A stretch of 64,000 nucleotides of DNA, from NCBI GenBank assembly GCA_963736715.1, contig CAVTQA010000051.1:132110-196109 (forward strand), in the 5' to 3' direction. The notes below the pieces were generated by a model. It did not search any database. It was not told the DNA's origin and saw nothing but the letters and a program-made list of their open reading frames with translations. This DNA comes from AP-15 sp963736715 (lineage in GTDB: Bacteria; Pseudomonadota; Alphaproteobacteria; ATCC43930; CGMCC-115725). Position numbers and translations under genes: made by a program. Shown here piece after piece: positions 18,279-28,160 of this stretch (position 1 is its first letter; each line of letters begins with the position of its first letter).

Positions 18279-20974
18279 CTAAGCCTTGAGCGACGGTCGC
18301 GGGACATCTGCCGGCGCGGGTTCAATCCGTACCCGCGCGTCAACGATCACGGCACCGGCAGCAGTCGCGATCACGGGATTGCAGTCGAGCTCTGCGATCT
18401 CCGGGTGGGCCTCAACCATCGCGCTGATCCTCAAGATCACGTCCTCGACCGCCGTGACGTCACACCGCTCGGCGCCCCGGTAGCCGTCCAGCAGCGGGTA
18501 CGAGCGCAGCGATCTGATCATCGCCGCGGCTTCAGTCGCACCGATGGGCGTGATCCGGACGGCCACATCCTTTGCCAGCTCAGCGGCGGTGCCACCTGCA
18601 CCGCAGGCGATCACCGGACCAAAGCTTTGGTCGTGGACCACCCCGACGATCAGCTCGACACCCTTCGGAGCCATAGGCTGAACCAGCAGTCCGTCTAGCT
18701 CGTACCCTGCTGCGCGGACTCGGGACTCGATCTCAGCCGCCCCAGCGCGGACAATCTCGTCCCCGCTAAGGTCGAGAAGGACGCCGCCGGCGTCGCTCTT
18801 GTGAATGAGATCCGCCGAGATGGCCTTCAGGGCGATCGGTGCGTCGAGTTCAGCGGCGATCTTCGATGCCGCTTCGGCGTCGGCCGCCAGCCTCGTCTCG
18901 ATCAGCGGCAACCGGTAACACCGCAACAGCTCGGCGACCCGGTCGGCGCGCATCCATCCCCCGCCGCCGGCGAGCTCACTGCTGATGATCGCGGCGGCGC
19001 CCACGCCATCGGTGTCGTCGAAGCTGATCGGCATCGACTCGGGCCGAGCCCGCCAGCGCCCATATCGGGCTGCCATAGCGATAGCACGGGAGGCGTCTTC
19101 TGGATACTCGTACCCCGGGACCGTCACGCGTGTCCGAGCGCAATTCCACAGGCGGGGGCTCGGCCGTCATGAAGACGGCAGCAATTGCCACGCGGCGCTG
19201 GTTCTCCGCGACCTCTCGGAGTACGGTCGCCACATCTGCAGCTTTGGCGGCGAGCGTGGGCACGTAGATGGCCAGAATCGCATCGCACGCTTCGGTGCTG
19301 ATCAGCGTCCTGAGCGTGCTGCGGTAATCCTCAGCCGACGCGCCGGCAACCATGTCAATCGGGTTGCACACAGCGGCTCCAGAAGTCAGTGAAGCGGCCA
19401 GGGCGGCCTGCACCTCAGGTGGCAGCTCGCTCACGTCGACGCCGTCGGCCTGGCACGCGTCCGCGCACATCACGCCGGGTCCGCCGGCATTTGTCACGAT
19501 CGCGACGCGATCACCTGCGGGGATCGGCTGGCTCGTGACCAGCTGGGCCACCGCGAAGAGCTCGTGCAGCGTGTCGGCGCGGATCACGCCGGCTTGCTCG
19601 AATAGGGCGTCGACGGTCACATCTGACGCGGCAATCAGCGCGCCAGTATGGGAGGAACCGGCGCGAGCACCGGCCACCGAGCGGCCGCTCTTGACCGCCA
19701 GAACCGGCTTCTTTCGGGCGAAGCGTGGAGCGACCCGAGCGAACTTGCGTGGGTTGCCGAACGACTCCAGGTAGAGCATCGCCAGCTCAGTCGCTGGATC
19801 CTGTTCCCAGTAGCAGAGCAGGTCGTTGCCGGACAGATCAGCCTTGTTGCCGACCGAGACAAAGGACGAGAGACCAACACCGAGACGTGCAGCCGCCTCG
19901 ATGATCGCGATGCCGAGCCCACCGCTCTGGGACATGAAGCCAACCGATCCGGCTCGCGGGAGCCGCGCCGCGAATGTGGCGTTCAGATGGACCGCCGCGC
20001 TGGTGTTGAGCACGCCAAGGCAGTTGGGGCCGACCATTCGCATCCCCGAGTCCCGGCAGACCGCCAGCAGTTCCGCCTGGCGCTCGACGCCGACGCCGCC
20101 AACCTCGGAGAACCCGGCCGAGATCACGACGAGTGCCCCCACACCTGCGCGAGCACACTCCGCGGCGGCCGGCCACGACGTGTTCAGCCGGAACCACCAC
20201 GACTGCGAGATCGACCGGCTCTGGAAGATCGCCGACTGATCGGTAGGCGGGAAGTGACTGCACGGTGTCTGCATGCGCGTTGACCGCGTAGACACGACCG
20301 TTGAACTCGTACGCGAGCAGGTTGTGCAGGACCAGGCCGCCGATCGACTCGCGAGCTCGCGACGCGCCGATCACGGCTACGGACCTGGGCTCAAGCACCC
20401 GGCGGACGGCTTCGACGGCAGCGATCCGGTCTCGATCTTCAAAGCTGGCCTGCGCCGCGGGCGAGAGCGAGGTCGGCATCTCCATGTGAAGCCCATCGGG
20501 AGTGGATCGGATCTCAACAGGGAATCCGCTCTGACGGAAGACCTCGATCATCCGATTGTTGGAGACCATGACTTCGGCGGTGAACGTCGCGATCCCGTGC
20601 TGCTGGGCGACCTCGGCCAGATGCGCCAATAGGGTCGTGGATATTCCGAAACCCTGCAGCTCGTCGGCAACCAGGAACGCGACTTCCGCGCGCTCGGCAT
20701 CAACTCGGAGATAGGCGGCATGAGCCACGATCCGCCGAGGGCTTCCCGTCTCCACCACTAATCCGAATCGATCTGAGTAGTCCACGTCGAGTGACCAGTT
20801 CGTCACCCATGTCAGATCCGGGGTGCCGAAGAACCGGAATACGAGCGCGTCGGGCGAGAGCGTTTCCAGAAATGCCTTGATCCCGGCACGATCTTCAGTC
20901 CGGATCGGACGCACGTGAACTGTTGAGCCATCGCGTAGCACGACGTCGGCCTCACGAGCGCGGGGGTAGGTCAC
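18279..20974 (-). CDS. GNAT-acyl-CoA synthetase (ADP-forming) fusion, two frameshifts
   Basis: About 898 residues. An N-terminal GNAT domain (TVHVRPIRTEDRAGIKAFLE; acetyl-CoA site near VADELQGFGISTTLLAHLAE) precedes the CoA-binding Rossmann domain (LEPRSVAVIGASRARESIGG). Next come the ligase-CoA domain (GFMSQSGGLGIAIIEAAAR, with the phosphohistidine loop SSHTGALIAASD) and an ATP-grasp domain (LKAISADLIHKSDAGGVLLD). All catalytic landmarks of ADP-forming acetyl-CoA synthetase are present, so ATP formation from acyl-CoA is possible. Related fusions also act as protein lysine acetyltransferases (Pat). Frameshifts lie near 20,170 and 19,130. The GTG start overlaps the permease stop (GTGA), placing it last in a USP-ABC operon. 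Confidence 0.82.
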
Positions 20975-22682
20975 GTCAGCCTGGGGATCATTGGGGGAGA
21001 TGTTTGCGGCGACATTGAGTCTTCTTTCAGGCCTGGGCCAGGTCGCGTTGACGGAAAGCTGCGAGCTCCGGCCGATGCGCTTACGACTCCGATGAGAACG
21101 AGAATCAGGGCGGGAATAGGTCGGAAGGGTTGCGCTGGCGCGAGCCCGAGATGCGCGTATGGCGTCAGGTCAAGCGCCCAGTGGGGGAGCGACAAAAGCG
21201 CACCGAACAGCTGCCAGAGGAAGCTCACCGTCACCAGCACGTAAGCGCCGGCCGAGGCTGCACGGGGCGCAATCCCGAAAAGGAGGACGGCAAGTCCGAG
21301 AAAGAGGGTGGCCATAGCGAAACAGTTGACGCTTGCCTCGAGCATCTCCGGTAACGACAGAGACGCGCCTGAGGCCGTGACGCCGATCCAGCCGAACACC
21401 GCTGCCGACAGAGCGACCGCTGCAGCCCCGCCGGCCGCCAGAGCCAAACGCCCACTCAGCCAGCGATATCGCCCGACCGGAAGTGCCAGCAGCGTTTCGA
21501 GAGCTTGTTCAGACTCCTCTCGCCGGAGCGCCGAGACCTGAGCAACGGCAAACAGAGGAACGGCAAGCTCGAACAGCAGGAAGGTGAGTCCGACATAGCC
21601 TGCGGGCGTGGTGATCGAGCCCGTGCCGAGCTTCGCGAGCTCACGCTGCAACTGCGCGGACAAGCCCGGCGGAAGCAGTGCTCTTGGCGAGGACGCCGAT
21701 GATGATCGCGAAGACCGCGGCACCCGCGATCCATGTCGCCAGACCGACGAGTTCCCCACGCAGTGCCTGCGCCGTGGGTGAGGACAGCAACGCCAGCCGC
21801 GGTGTTGAACGCTCGCGCGGAGACAGAATCCCGCAGCCGACATCGCGTCGTTGCGCAAGGCGCGCGGCGAGGACCAATAGGATGGCGCCGACAGCCAGCG
21901 GCAGCAGCACGACGAGTGGATGTTCCCCTGTGAACGGACGTTGCTCTTCGGCCCAGCCAAGCGGGGTGAACCAGCGCAGCCAGCCCACCCCGTTAGCCGT
22001 GTCGGCGATCACGCGAACCAGCAGCGCCAGCCCAACGCAGGCGCCACCGAGCTGAAGCGCCAGCCGGTGGGTGGACGCCAGCTGTGAAATCACAGCGCCG
22101 ACCGCCACGAACACCCAGAGGACCGAGACCGTGGAAAGCGCGAGCAGAAGCGAGTTTCCCGCCGGGAGGCCACCGGCCAGCAGCCCTGCGGTCTCGGCAC
22201 CGCCAAGCGCTAATGCGGTGGCTCCAACAGCGGCCAGCGAAGCCGTCAGGTATCGCCGTCGGTCCACGATGCTCGACAACACCAGCTCAGCACGACCCGA
22301 GTCCTCCTCGGTGCGGAGGGCTCGCACGGAAGCAAGAACGCCAAACACCGCGGCAAAGATCGCCAGCGTTCCGCCGACCCGCCAAGCCGAGTAACCGCCA
22401 ACCGTGAGGAGATCGTAGGCCTTGCCGTAGAACAGGACGACGGCCTTGTTGTGGCCGAAGCTCCGAGCGAATGCGATCCGGCTCTCCAGACTCGGAAACG
22501 CACTGCGAAAGCCGACAGGCTGAACGTAGGCGACGATGCCGAACAGGTAGAAGAACGCGATCGTGCGAACTCGCGCATCGCGAAGCGTGCGGCGTGCAAG
22601 CAACAGCGCGACGCCGGGCCGACGCGTGAGTTCTCCAGCAGCGGCGCGGCTCCGCCTCGGGACTAAGGACGGCCGTGCTCAT
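20971..22682 (-). CDS. ABC-2 type exporter permease, two frameshifts
   Basis: An integral membrane protein of about 565 residues with roughly twelve helices in two halves, like the EfrA/Tam-type ABC-2 permeases of actinobacteria. The ATG at 22682 overlaps the end of the ATPase gene by 20 bases; a shift just after MSTAVLS leads into RRPGVALLLARRTLRDARVR. The first half is readable from 22,603 to 21,665 (IAFFYLFGIVAYVQPVGF; LATWIAGAAVFAIIIGVLAK). After another shift the second half runs from LSAQLQRELAKLGTG to IPRLT. Pairs of this type export drugs, lipids or peptides; the substrate is unknown. It is coupled to the next gene by GTGA. Confidence 0.75.
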
Positions 22683-23565
22683 CAGTGCCGTCGTAGTGAT
22701 GCAAGAAAAGCTCCTCAAGCGAGGGCGGACGACTGGTCAGCGAGGTGACCCGATGGCTGGCCAACTCCGCGAGCAGAGGCGACAACTCGCCTGAAACCTC
22801 CAGGTGCAACGAATTCGGACCGGTGGCCTGGCTCGCCACTCCGGGCAACGGTCCGAGTTCAGGCGCCGGTCCGTCGAACGTAACCTCGATGGTCTGCGCG
22901 CTCAGGTGTCGAAGCTCGGACAAAGAGCCCTGATCGACGAGCCGGCCGCTGCGAAGGATCCCGACGCGGTCACAGGTGGCCTCGACCTCGCTGAGCTCGT
23001 GAGAGGAAAGGAACATCGTCTGCCCACGATCTTTCGCCTCGCGAACCGATTCCCGGAACGCCATCTCCATCAACGGATCAAGACCACTGGTCGGCTCGTC
23101 AAGCAGGAGCAGGTCAGCTCTGGTGGCAAGCGCGGCAATCAGTTGGATCTTCTGGCGGTTACCTTTGGAAAGCGCCCTCACCTTCTTGCCCGTATCCAAC
23201 TCAAAGCGCCCGATCAACTGGTCGCGGTAGCCGACGTCCGTCCCTCCGTGGAGCCGGCCGAGAAACTCAAGCGATTCAGCGCCGGTGAGCGACGGCCAGA
23301 GGAAGGGCTCCCCTGGGACGTAGGCGACGTGCCGATGCCCAGCGACCGGCTCGTTCCAGGCATCGAGGCCGAACACGAGGGCGGTGCCGGAACTGGCGCG
23401 ATGGAGCCCGAGCAGCAGCCGGATCGTGGTCGTCTTGCCCGCGCCGTTCGGGCCGAGGAACCCATAGGCCTCGCCGGGGCGAACAGTCAGACTGAGACCA
23501 TCCAGCGCGAGCGTACGACCATAGCTTTTGGTCAGCCGGTCGGTGTAGATCGCAGGTGTGTCCAT
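22663..23565 (-). CDS. ABC exporter ATP-binding protein
   Basis: An intact 300-residue ATPase of the ABC-2 (DrrA/CcmA-like) group. It shows Walker A GPNGAGKT (38-45), Q-loop region VAYVPGEPFLWPSLTG, a divergent signature LSKGNRQKIQLI instead of LSGGQ, Walker B LLLLDEPTSGLDPL, and the switch His in FLSSHELSE. The LSKGN signature is common in this subgroup. A C-terminal domain of about 80 residues follows the ATPase core. It energises the permease encoded immediately downstream, and lies 74 bp after the universal stress protein gene on the same strand. Confidence 0.88.
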   Translation of the reverse strand: MDTPAIYTDRLTKSYGRTLALDGLSLTVRPGEAYGFLGPNGAGKTTTIRLLLGLHRASSGTALVFGLDAWNEPVAGHRHVAYVPGEPFLWPSLTGAESLEFLGRLHGGTDVGYRDQLIGRFELDTGKKVRALSKGNRQKIQLIAALATRADLLLLDEPTSGLDPLMEMAFRESVREAKDRGQTMFLSSHELSEVEATCDRVGILRSGRLVDQGSLSELRHLSAQTIEVTFDGPAPELGPLPGVASQATGPNSLHLEVSGELSPLLAELASHRVTSLTSRPPSLEELFLHHYDGTDEHGRP

Positions 23566-23639
23566 GACGAGAGATGCTTGCCGTTGGCGAAGCCCGTGGA
23601 ATCCCTGGTTTCCCGCGCCCGATCAACGTGTTGTCAGGC

Positions 23640-24164
23640 TCAATTAGCCGCCGTAGCCGGGATCGCAGCCTCACCGTCAGATGGCGAGTCTGCCTCGACC
23701 GGCGCCGGCACGAGGAGCACCGGACGCGACGAGTGGTGCAGCACGTCTCTGGACACGCTGGTGCCGAGCAAGCCGTCCTGAATCGCCGTCCGGCCGCGGG
23801 TCCCGAGCACGATCAAACCGGCGTCGAGTGACGAGGCGACATCGAGGATCACGCGCCATTCAGCCCCATCCGCACGTTCCAAGCGCATGTGAGCGTCCCA
23901 GCCAGCCGCACGAGCCAGATCCACACCCTCCTGTGCGAGCGCTGTCGCGCGAGCAATCTCTTCGGCCTCGAGCTGGTCGAGCGACTTGCCAAGAGGGGTT
24001 CCAGGATCGCTGTATGAGTCCGCGAGAGCCTCTACCGGTGGATTCCAGATATGCAGGACGACGACATTGTTTGTCGAGAGCGCCTCGCTTGTTGCAGCGA
24101 TCGCATGCTTCGAGCTATTTGAACCGTCATAACAAAGCAGAGTGACTGACGAGGCCTGTTGCAT
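23640..24164 (-). CDS. Universal stress protein (UspA family), ATP-binding type
   Basis: A single-domain Usp of about 174 residues. The ATG at 24164 is chosen because GGAGGG directly precedes it; the upstream in-frame codons add only eight residues. The N-terminal strand VTLLCYDGSNSSKHAIAATS holds the ATP-contacting Asp. The C-terminal motif GTRGRTAIQDGLLGTS fits the G-2x-G-9x-G(S/T) nucleotide-binding signature exactly, so ATP binding is expected. Usp proteins of this kind are core members of mycobacterial hypoxia regulons. It is first in a minus-strand series of USP, ABC ATPase, permease, acyl-CoA synthetase, and is divergent from phosphofructokinase. Confidence 0.88.
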   Translation of the reverse strand: MQQASSVTLLCYDGSNSSKHAIAATSEALSTNNVVVLHIWNPPVEALADSYSDPGTPLGKSLDQLEAEEIARATALAQEGVDLARAAGWDAHMRLERADGAEWRVILDVASSLDAGLIVLGTRGRTAIQDGLLGTSVSRDVLHHSSRPVLLVPAPVEADSPSDGEAAIPATAAN

Positions 24165-24553
24165 GATCCCTCCGGATACTTGCCGCAATTTGGCAGCCGC
24201 CGAATTCGGGTGCTGCCCATAGATGTCAACGATATGCAGTCGCGGGCAACCCGCAGTCCGGGGTTAGCCGATCGCCTGGAGCTAATAGCCGCGGCCCGGT
24301 GAGCGGGAAACCACGGATGCATCCGGCGGTTCCGTCGCGGCCCCGCTAAGCCGGTTCCACGCCCGCCTGCGTTCGACGCGCTTCGAAGCCCATAGCGCCG
24401 ATCAGGTTGGGCTGCAGTCGAACCACTGCCGTGGGAATTTACGCACACGGACGCGTGAAATTACGCGTTGTGCCCGGCAGGTACAGCAGTAATGCTGATG
24501 ATCAGAGACCTTATCTCGCAAACCACGGTAAAGACGGTCGGGAGTCAAGCAAG
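24165..24553. promoter_or_regulatory. 389-bp divergent regulatory region between USP and phosphofructokinase
   Basis: No convincing gene is present. The half nearer PFK is AT-richer and holds two copies of ACGCGT (24451-24456 and 24463-24468) separated by GAAATT, flanked by AATTTACGC and TACGCG arms, an imperfect dyad of about 30 bp. This could be an operator shared by the divergent genes. The canonical mycobacterial DosR box (GGGACT paired with AGTCCC) is not found here. Confidence 0.45.
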
Positions 24554-25642
24554 ATGACACGAATCGGAGTGCTGACCGGCGGCGGGGATTGTCCGGGCTT
24601 GGATGCGGTCATCCGGGCGGTTGTCCGTCGCGGCCTGACGCAGGGCCCGCACAGCTTCATGGGCTTTCGCAACGGCTGGCTCGGGCTGTTGCACGACGAT
24701 GCGATCGAACTGACGCTCGACGGCACCTCAGGGATTTTGACGCGCGGCGGCACGGTCCTCGGCACGTCGCGGACAGACCCCACGTCACTTGGGAGCGAGG
24801 GCCTCGACGCGATCAAGCGCACCCTGTCGCTTCGCGGCATCGACGCACTCGTTGCAATCGGAGGGGATGGCACCCTCCGCGGTGCGCGAGATCTGTGGCG
24901 CGAGGGGATACCGATCGTCGGGGTGCCAAAGACGATCGACAACGACGTTGCAGGCACTGATGCGAGCGTTGGGTTTCATACGGCGGTCCAGATCGCAACA
25001 GATGCGATCGACCGACTCCACACGACAGCCGAATCGCATAACCGCGTGATGCTTGTCGAGGTGATGGGCCGCAACGCCGGCTGGATCGCAACGTGCGCTG
25101 GGATGGCTGGCGGCGCCGATGCGATATTGATACCTGAGCGGCCGTTCGACGTGGACGCTGTATGTGAGCAACTCCACCGCCGCCACCAACGCGGGCGCAG
25201 CTTCTCGATTATCGTCGTTGCCGAAGGCGCCCGGCCACACACAGTCGACGACCAGAGCGCAGACGCGAGTCGCTTGGACGGACCTGGGTCGGCGCATCCG
25301 GGCAGCATCGCCACCATGCTGCAGCACGAGATCGAAGCGTGCACAGGCTATGAGACACGCGCAACGATCCTTGGCCATGTGCAGCGCGGCGGCACCCCGA
25401 TCGCCTATGACCGCATTCTCGCCACCAGATTCGGGACAGCCGCGACCGACGCTGCCCTCGCGGGCCGCTTTGGCACGATGACTGCGCTGGCCGGCACAGA
25501 GGTCCTGACAATTGACCTGGAGCAGCCGCTGCAATCAGCCAAGCCGTTGGACTCTGCGGCTCTACGACACGGCGGCCGTGTTCTTCGGATGAGGCGCTGG
25601 CCGCCCGTAGTTGTCCGCAGCCACGGTCGTGCAACCAACTGA
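24554..25642 (+). CDS. pfkA: 6-phosphofructokinase (phosphoryl donor uncertain)
   Basis: An intact 362-residue PfkA-type enzyme that phosphorylates fructose 6-phosphate. GVLTGGGDCPGLDAVIRAVV is the nucleotide-binding start. AIGGDGTLRGA has Gly at the position (E. coli 104) that is Asp in most PPi enzymes, while VPKTIDNDVAGTD has Lys at the position (124) that is Gly in E. coli ATP enzymes. This Gly/Lys combination occurs in actinobacterial enzymes of the intermediate group, so ATP is likelier than PPi but not certain. Sugar-phosphate contacts appear in VEVMGRNAGWIA. It is divergent from the USP gene and followed after 166 bp by PEP synthase. Confidence 0.85.
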   Translation: MTRIGVLTGGGDCPGLDAVIRAVVRRGLTQGPHSFMGFRNGWLGLLHDDAIELTLDGTSGILTRGGTVLGTSRTDPTSLGSEGLDAIKRTLSLRGIDALVAIGGDGTLRGARDLWREGIPIVGVPKTIDNDVAGTDASVGFHTAVQIATDAIDRLHTTAESHNRVMLVEVMGRNAGWIATCAGMAGGADAILIPERPFDVDAVCEQLHRRHQRGRSFSIIVVAEGARPHTVDDQSADASRLDGPGSAHPGSIATMLQHEIEACTGYETRATILGHVQRGGTPIAYDRILATRFGTAATDAALAGRFGTMTALAGTEVLTIDLEQPLQSAKPLDSAALRHGGRVLRMRRWPPVVVRSHGRATN

Positions 25643-25808
25643 TGGACTTCGCTCTGGCCGAGCGTAACGTCGCTGGACGATGCGCACTCCCGACTGCACG
25701 GCAACCTAGATGACGGCTCTCGGCATAGCGGCGCTGACGGTGCTCCGCGCCACTGGGGAAACTCGCGCGAGGCAGCACTTTCAACGTAGACCCGAATTGG
25801 AGACCACG

Positions 25809-28148
25809 ATGAGCACCTCCAGTCACCCAACCTGTCGCTCCCTCCGCAACGGAGCCGGTACGTCGCTTCTCAGAGCTGCGCAAAGGCGATGTTGACTATG
25901 CCGGCGGCAAGGGCGCCAACCTCGGAGAGCTGACCTCTGCCGGCCTTCCCATACCTCCCGGTTTCGTGATCGGCGCACCCGCCTATGCGGCCTTCTGCGA
26001 AGAAGCGGGTCTGCGCACACGCCTGGCTGAACTGCTCGACAATGTCGACGTCGAGGACACCGCAGCCCTCTCGCAAGCCGCTGAACAGGCTCGCGCACTA
26101 TTTGACGAAGCCGCCATGCCCGATTGGCTGGAGCACGCGATCCGCGAGGCATACGAGCGAACTGAGCGGAAGCGACGGCGCAGTGCCGGTCGCCGTCCGT
26201 TCCTCAGCGACAGCCGAGGACACCGCCGCCGCGTCATTCGCCGGGATGAACGAGACCTTCCTGAACATCATTGACGCTGACGCCGTGATCGACGCGGTGC
26301 GCCATTGCTGGCGTTCGTTGTTCGGGGCCCGCACGGTCTACTACCGGGGATCCAAAGATCTCAGCCAGGCCGACATGGACATCGCGGTTGTCGTTCAGCG
26401 CCAGATCCAGTCGACCCGGGCCGGAGTGATGTTCACCGCAAACCCCGCGACCGGGGACCGCAACCAGTTGGTCATCGAAGGCTCATTTGGGCTCGGAGAG
26501 GCCGTGGTTTCCGGCTCGGTCTCGCCTGATCGATATCTGGTCGACAAAGCCGCGGTCTCAATCCGGTCGCGCGAGGTTCACCACAAGGAGCTTACGATCG
26601 TCTCGATCCCCGGGGGTGGAACCATAACTCGCGACACTCTCCGAGGAGGAGGCGCTGACGCCGGTCTTGACCGACGAGGAGGTGCTCACCCTGGCGAAGC
26701 TCGGGCGCGAGATTGAGGCGCACTACGGCTCCCCCCAGGACACCGAGTGGGCGTTTGATCCCGATGGCGCGGTATGGATGCTGCAGAGCCGTCCGATCAC
26801 GACACTGCTTGGAACCGTGACGGCGCCGACCGGCGTGACCACCGGCACCGTGTTGCTACGCGGGCTGGGCGGAGCACCAGGCAGTGCCAGCGGAGCCGTG
26901 CGAGTGCTCTCGACGCTGGCCGACGCTGCACGACTCGGCGATGGCGACATTCTCGTCACGCACATGACCACGCCGGATTGGGTGCCGTTGATGCGCCGCG
27001 CCGCGGCAATCGCGACCGACTCTGGTGGAATGACCTGCCACGCGGCGATCGTGTCGCGCGAACTGGGCATCCCATGCGTGGTCGGCACCGGCGACGCGAC
27101 AAAGAAGCTGCGTGACGGTGAGATCGTCACGGTCGACGCCACGCACGGCGTCGTGATCGAGGGCGCCCAGGCACCAGCGCCCGCTCCGGCCAGTGCGCCC
27201 GCTGGCGCTCTGGCCGGCTCACCCCGCGCGGTCACCGCCACGAAGCTGCTGGTCAACATGTCCGAGCCCTCGCAGGCGGAACGCGCGGCGGCGCTCGACG
27301 TGGACGGCGTCGGCCTATTGCGTGCTGAGCTGATGGTTCTGGAGGCGCTCGGCGGCGACCATCCTCGCACTTTGTTGCAAGAGGACCGCGGTGACGAGTT
27401 CGTCACCAAGATGGCTGACGCCCTGAGTACGTTCGCCGACGCGTTCGCCCCCCGGCCGATCACCTACCGGACGATCGACTTCCGCACAAACGAGTTCCGC
27501 GGCCTGCGTGGCGGCGAGCAGTTTGAGCCGGAGGAGGCGAACCCGATGATCGGCTATCGCGGAGCGCTGCGATACACGCGTGAGCCCGAGGTCTTCGGGC
27601 TCGAGCTGTCCGCGCTGCGTCGCGTCTGGGACGAGGGTCACACGAACCTGCACGTGATGCTCCCGTTCGTGCGCACAACCACAGAGCTGCGACGCTGCCG
27701 CGATCTGATCGCAGAAAGCGGCCTGCTCGAGCGGCCTGGTTTCGAGCTGTGGGTGATGGCGGAGGTGCCATCGGTGCTGTTCAACCTCGCCGACTACGCA
27801 GAACTCGGCGTAACGGGCATCTCGATCGGCTCCAACGACCTCACGCAGCTCCTGCTCGGTGCCGACCGTGACAATGAGGTGCTGGCCGAGACCTTCGACG
27901 AGCGCGACCCGGCAGTGACCAGGTATCTGCGTCAGCTGATCCCGACGGCGCGCAAGCTGGGCCTGCAGACCTCGATATGTGGCCAGGCGCCCTCGGTCCA
28001 TCCCGAGTACGCCGAGCTGCTCGTCCGTGCCGGAATCGACTGCGTCTCGGTGAACGTCGATGTCGTCGATCGAACCCGAGCACTGTTGGCGTCCGCTGAG
28101 CAGCGAGTGCTGCTCGACGCCGCCCGGGACCGCGGCACCCGGCGATGA
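25809..28148 (+). CDS. ppsA: Phosphoenolpyruvate synthase (pyruvate, water dikinase), frameshifted
   Basis: About 779 residues, matching PpsA. Order: ATP-binding PPDK_N domain (RKGDVDYAGGKGANLGELTS; VAVRSSATAEDTAAASFAGM; GVMFTANPATGDRNQLVIEG), swivelling domain with the phospho-His (DSGGMTCHAAIVSRELGIPC) and a C-terminal PEP/pyruvate TIM barrel (LHVMLPFVRTTTELRRCRDL; ISIGSNDLTQLLLGADRD; catalytic Cys in TSICGQAPS). Absence of the PPDK helical insert and overall length favour PEP synthase over pyruvate phosphate dikinase. Shifts lie near 25,835, 26,175 and 26,625. An Ala/Pro linker (about 27,160-27,225) sits between swivel and barrel. It is followed closely by the GltD-like gene. In the island it would return pyruvate to PEP. 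Confidence 0.85.
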
Positions 28149-28160
28149 ACACGACGCTAG

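Noticed and set aside
22655..22675. DosR-like box (CGGGACTAAGGAC) near the ABC permease start
   Set aside because: It is inside the coding end of the ATPase gene, the second half does not match AGTCCC, and the genes there are already coupled.
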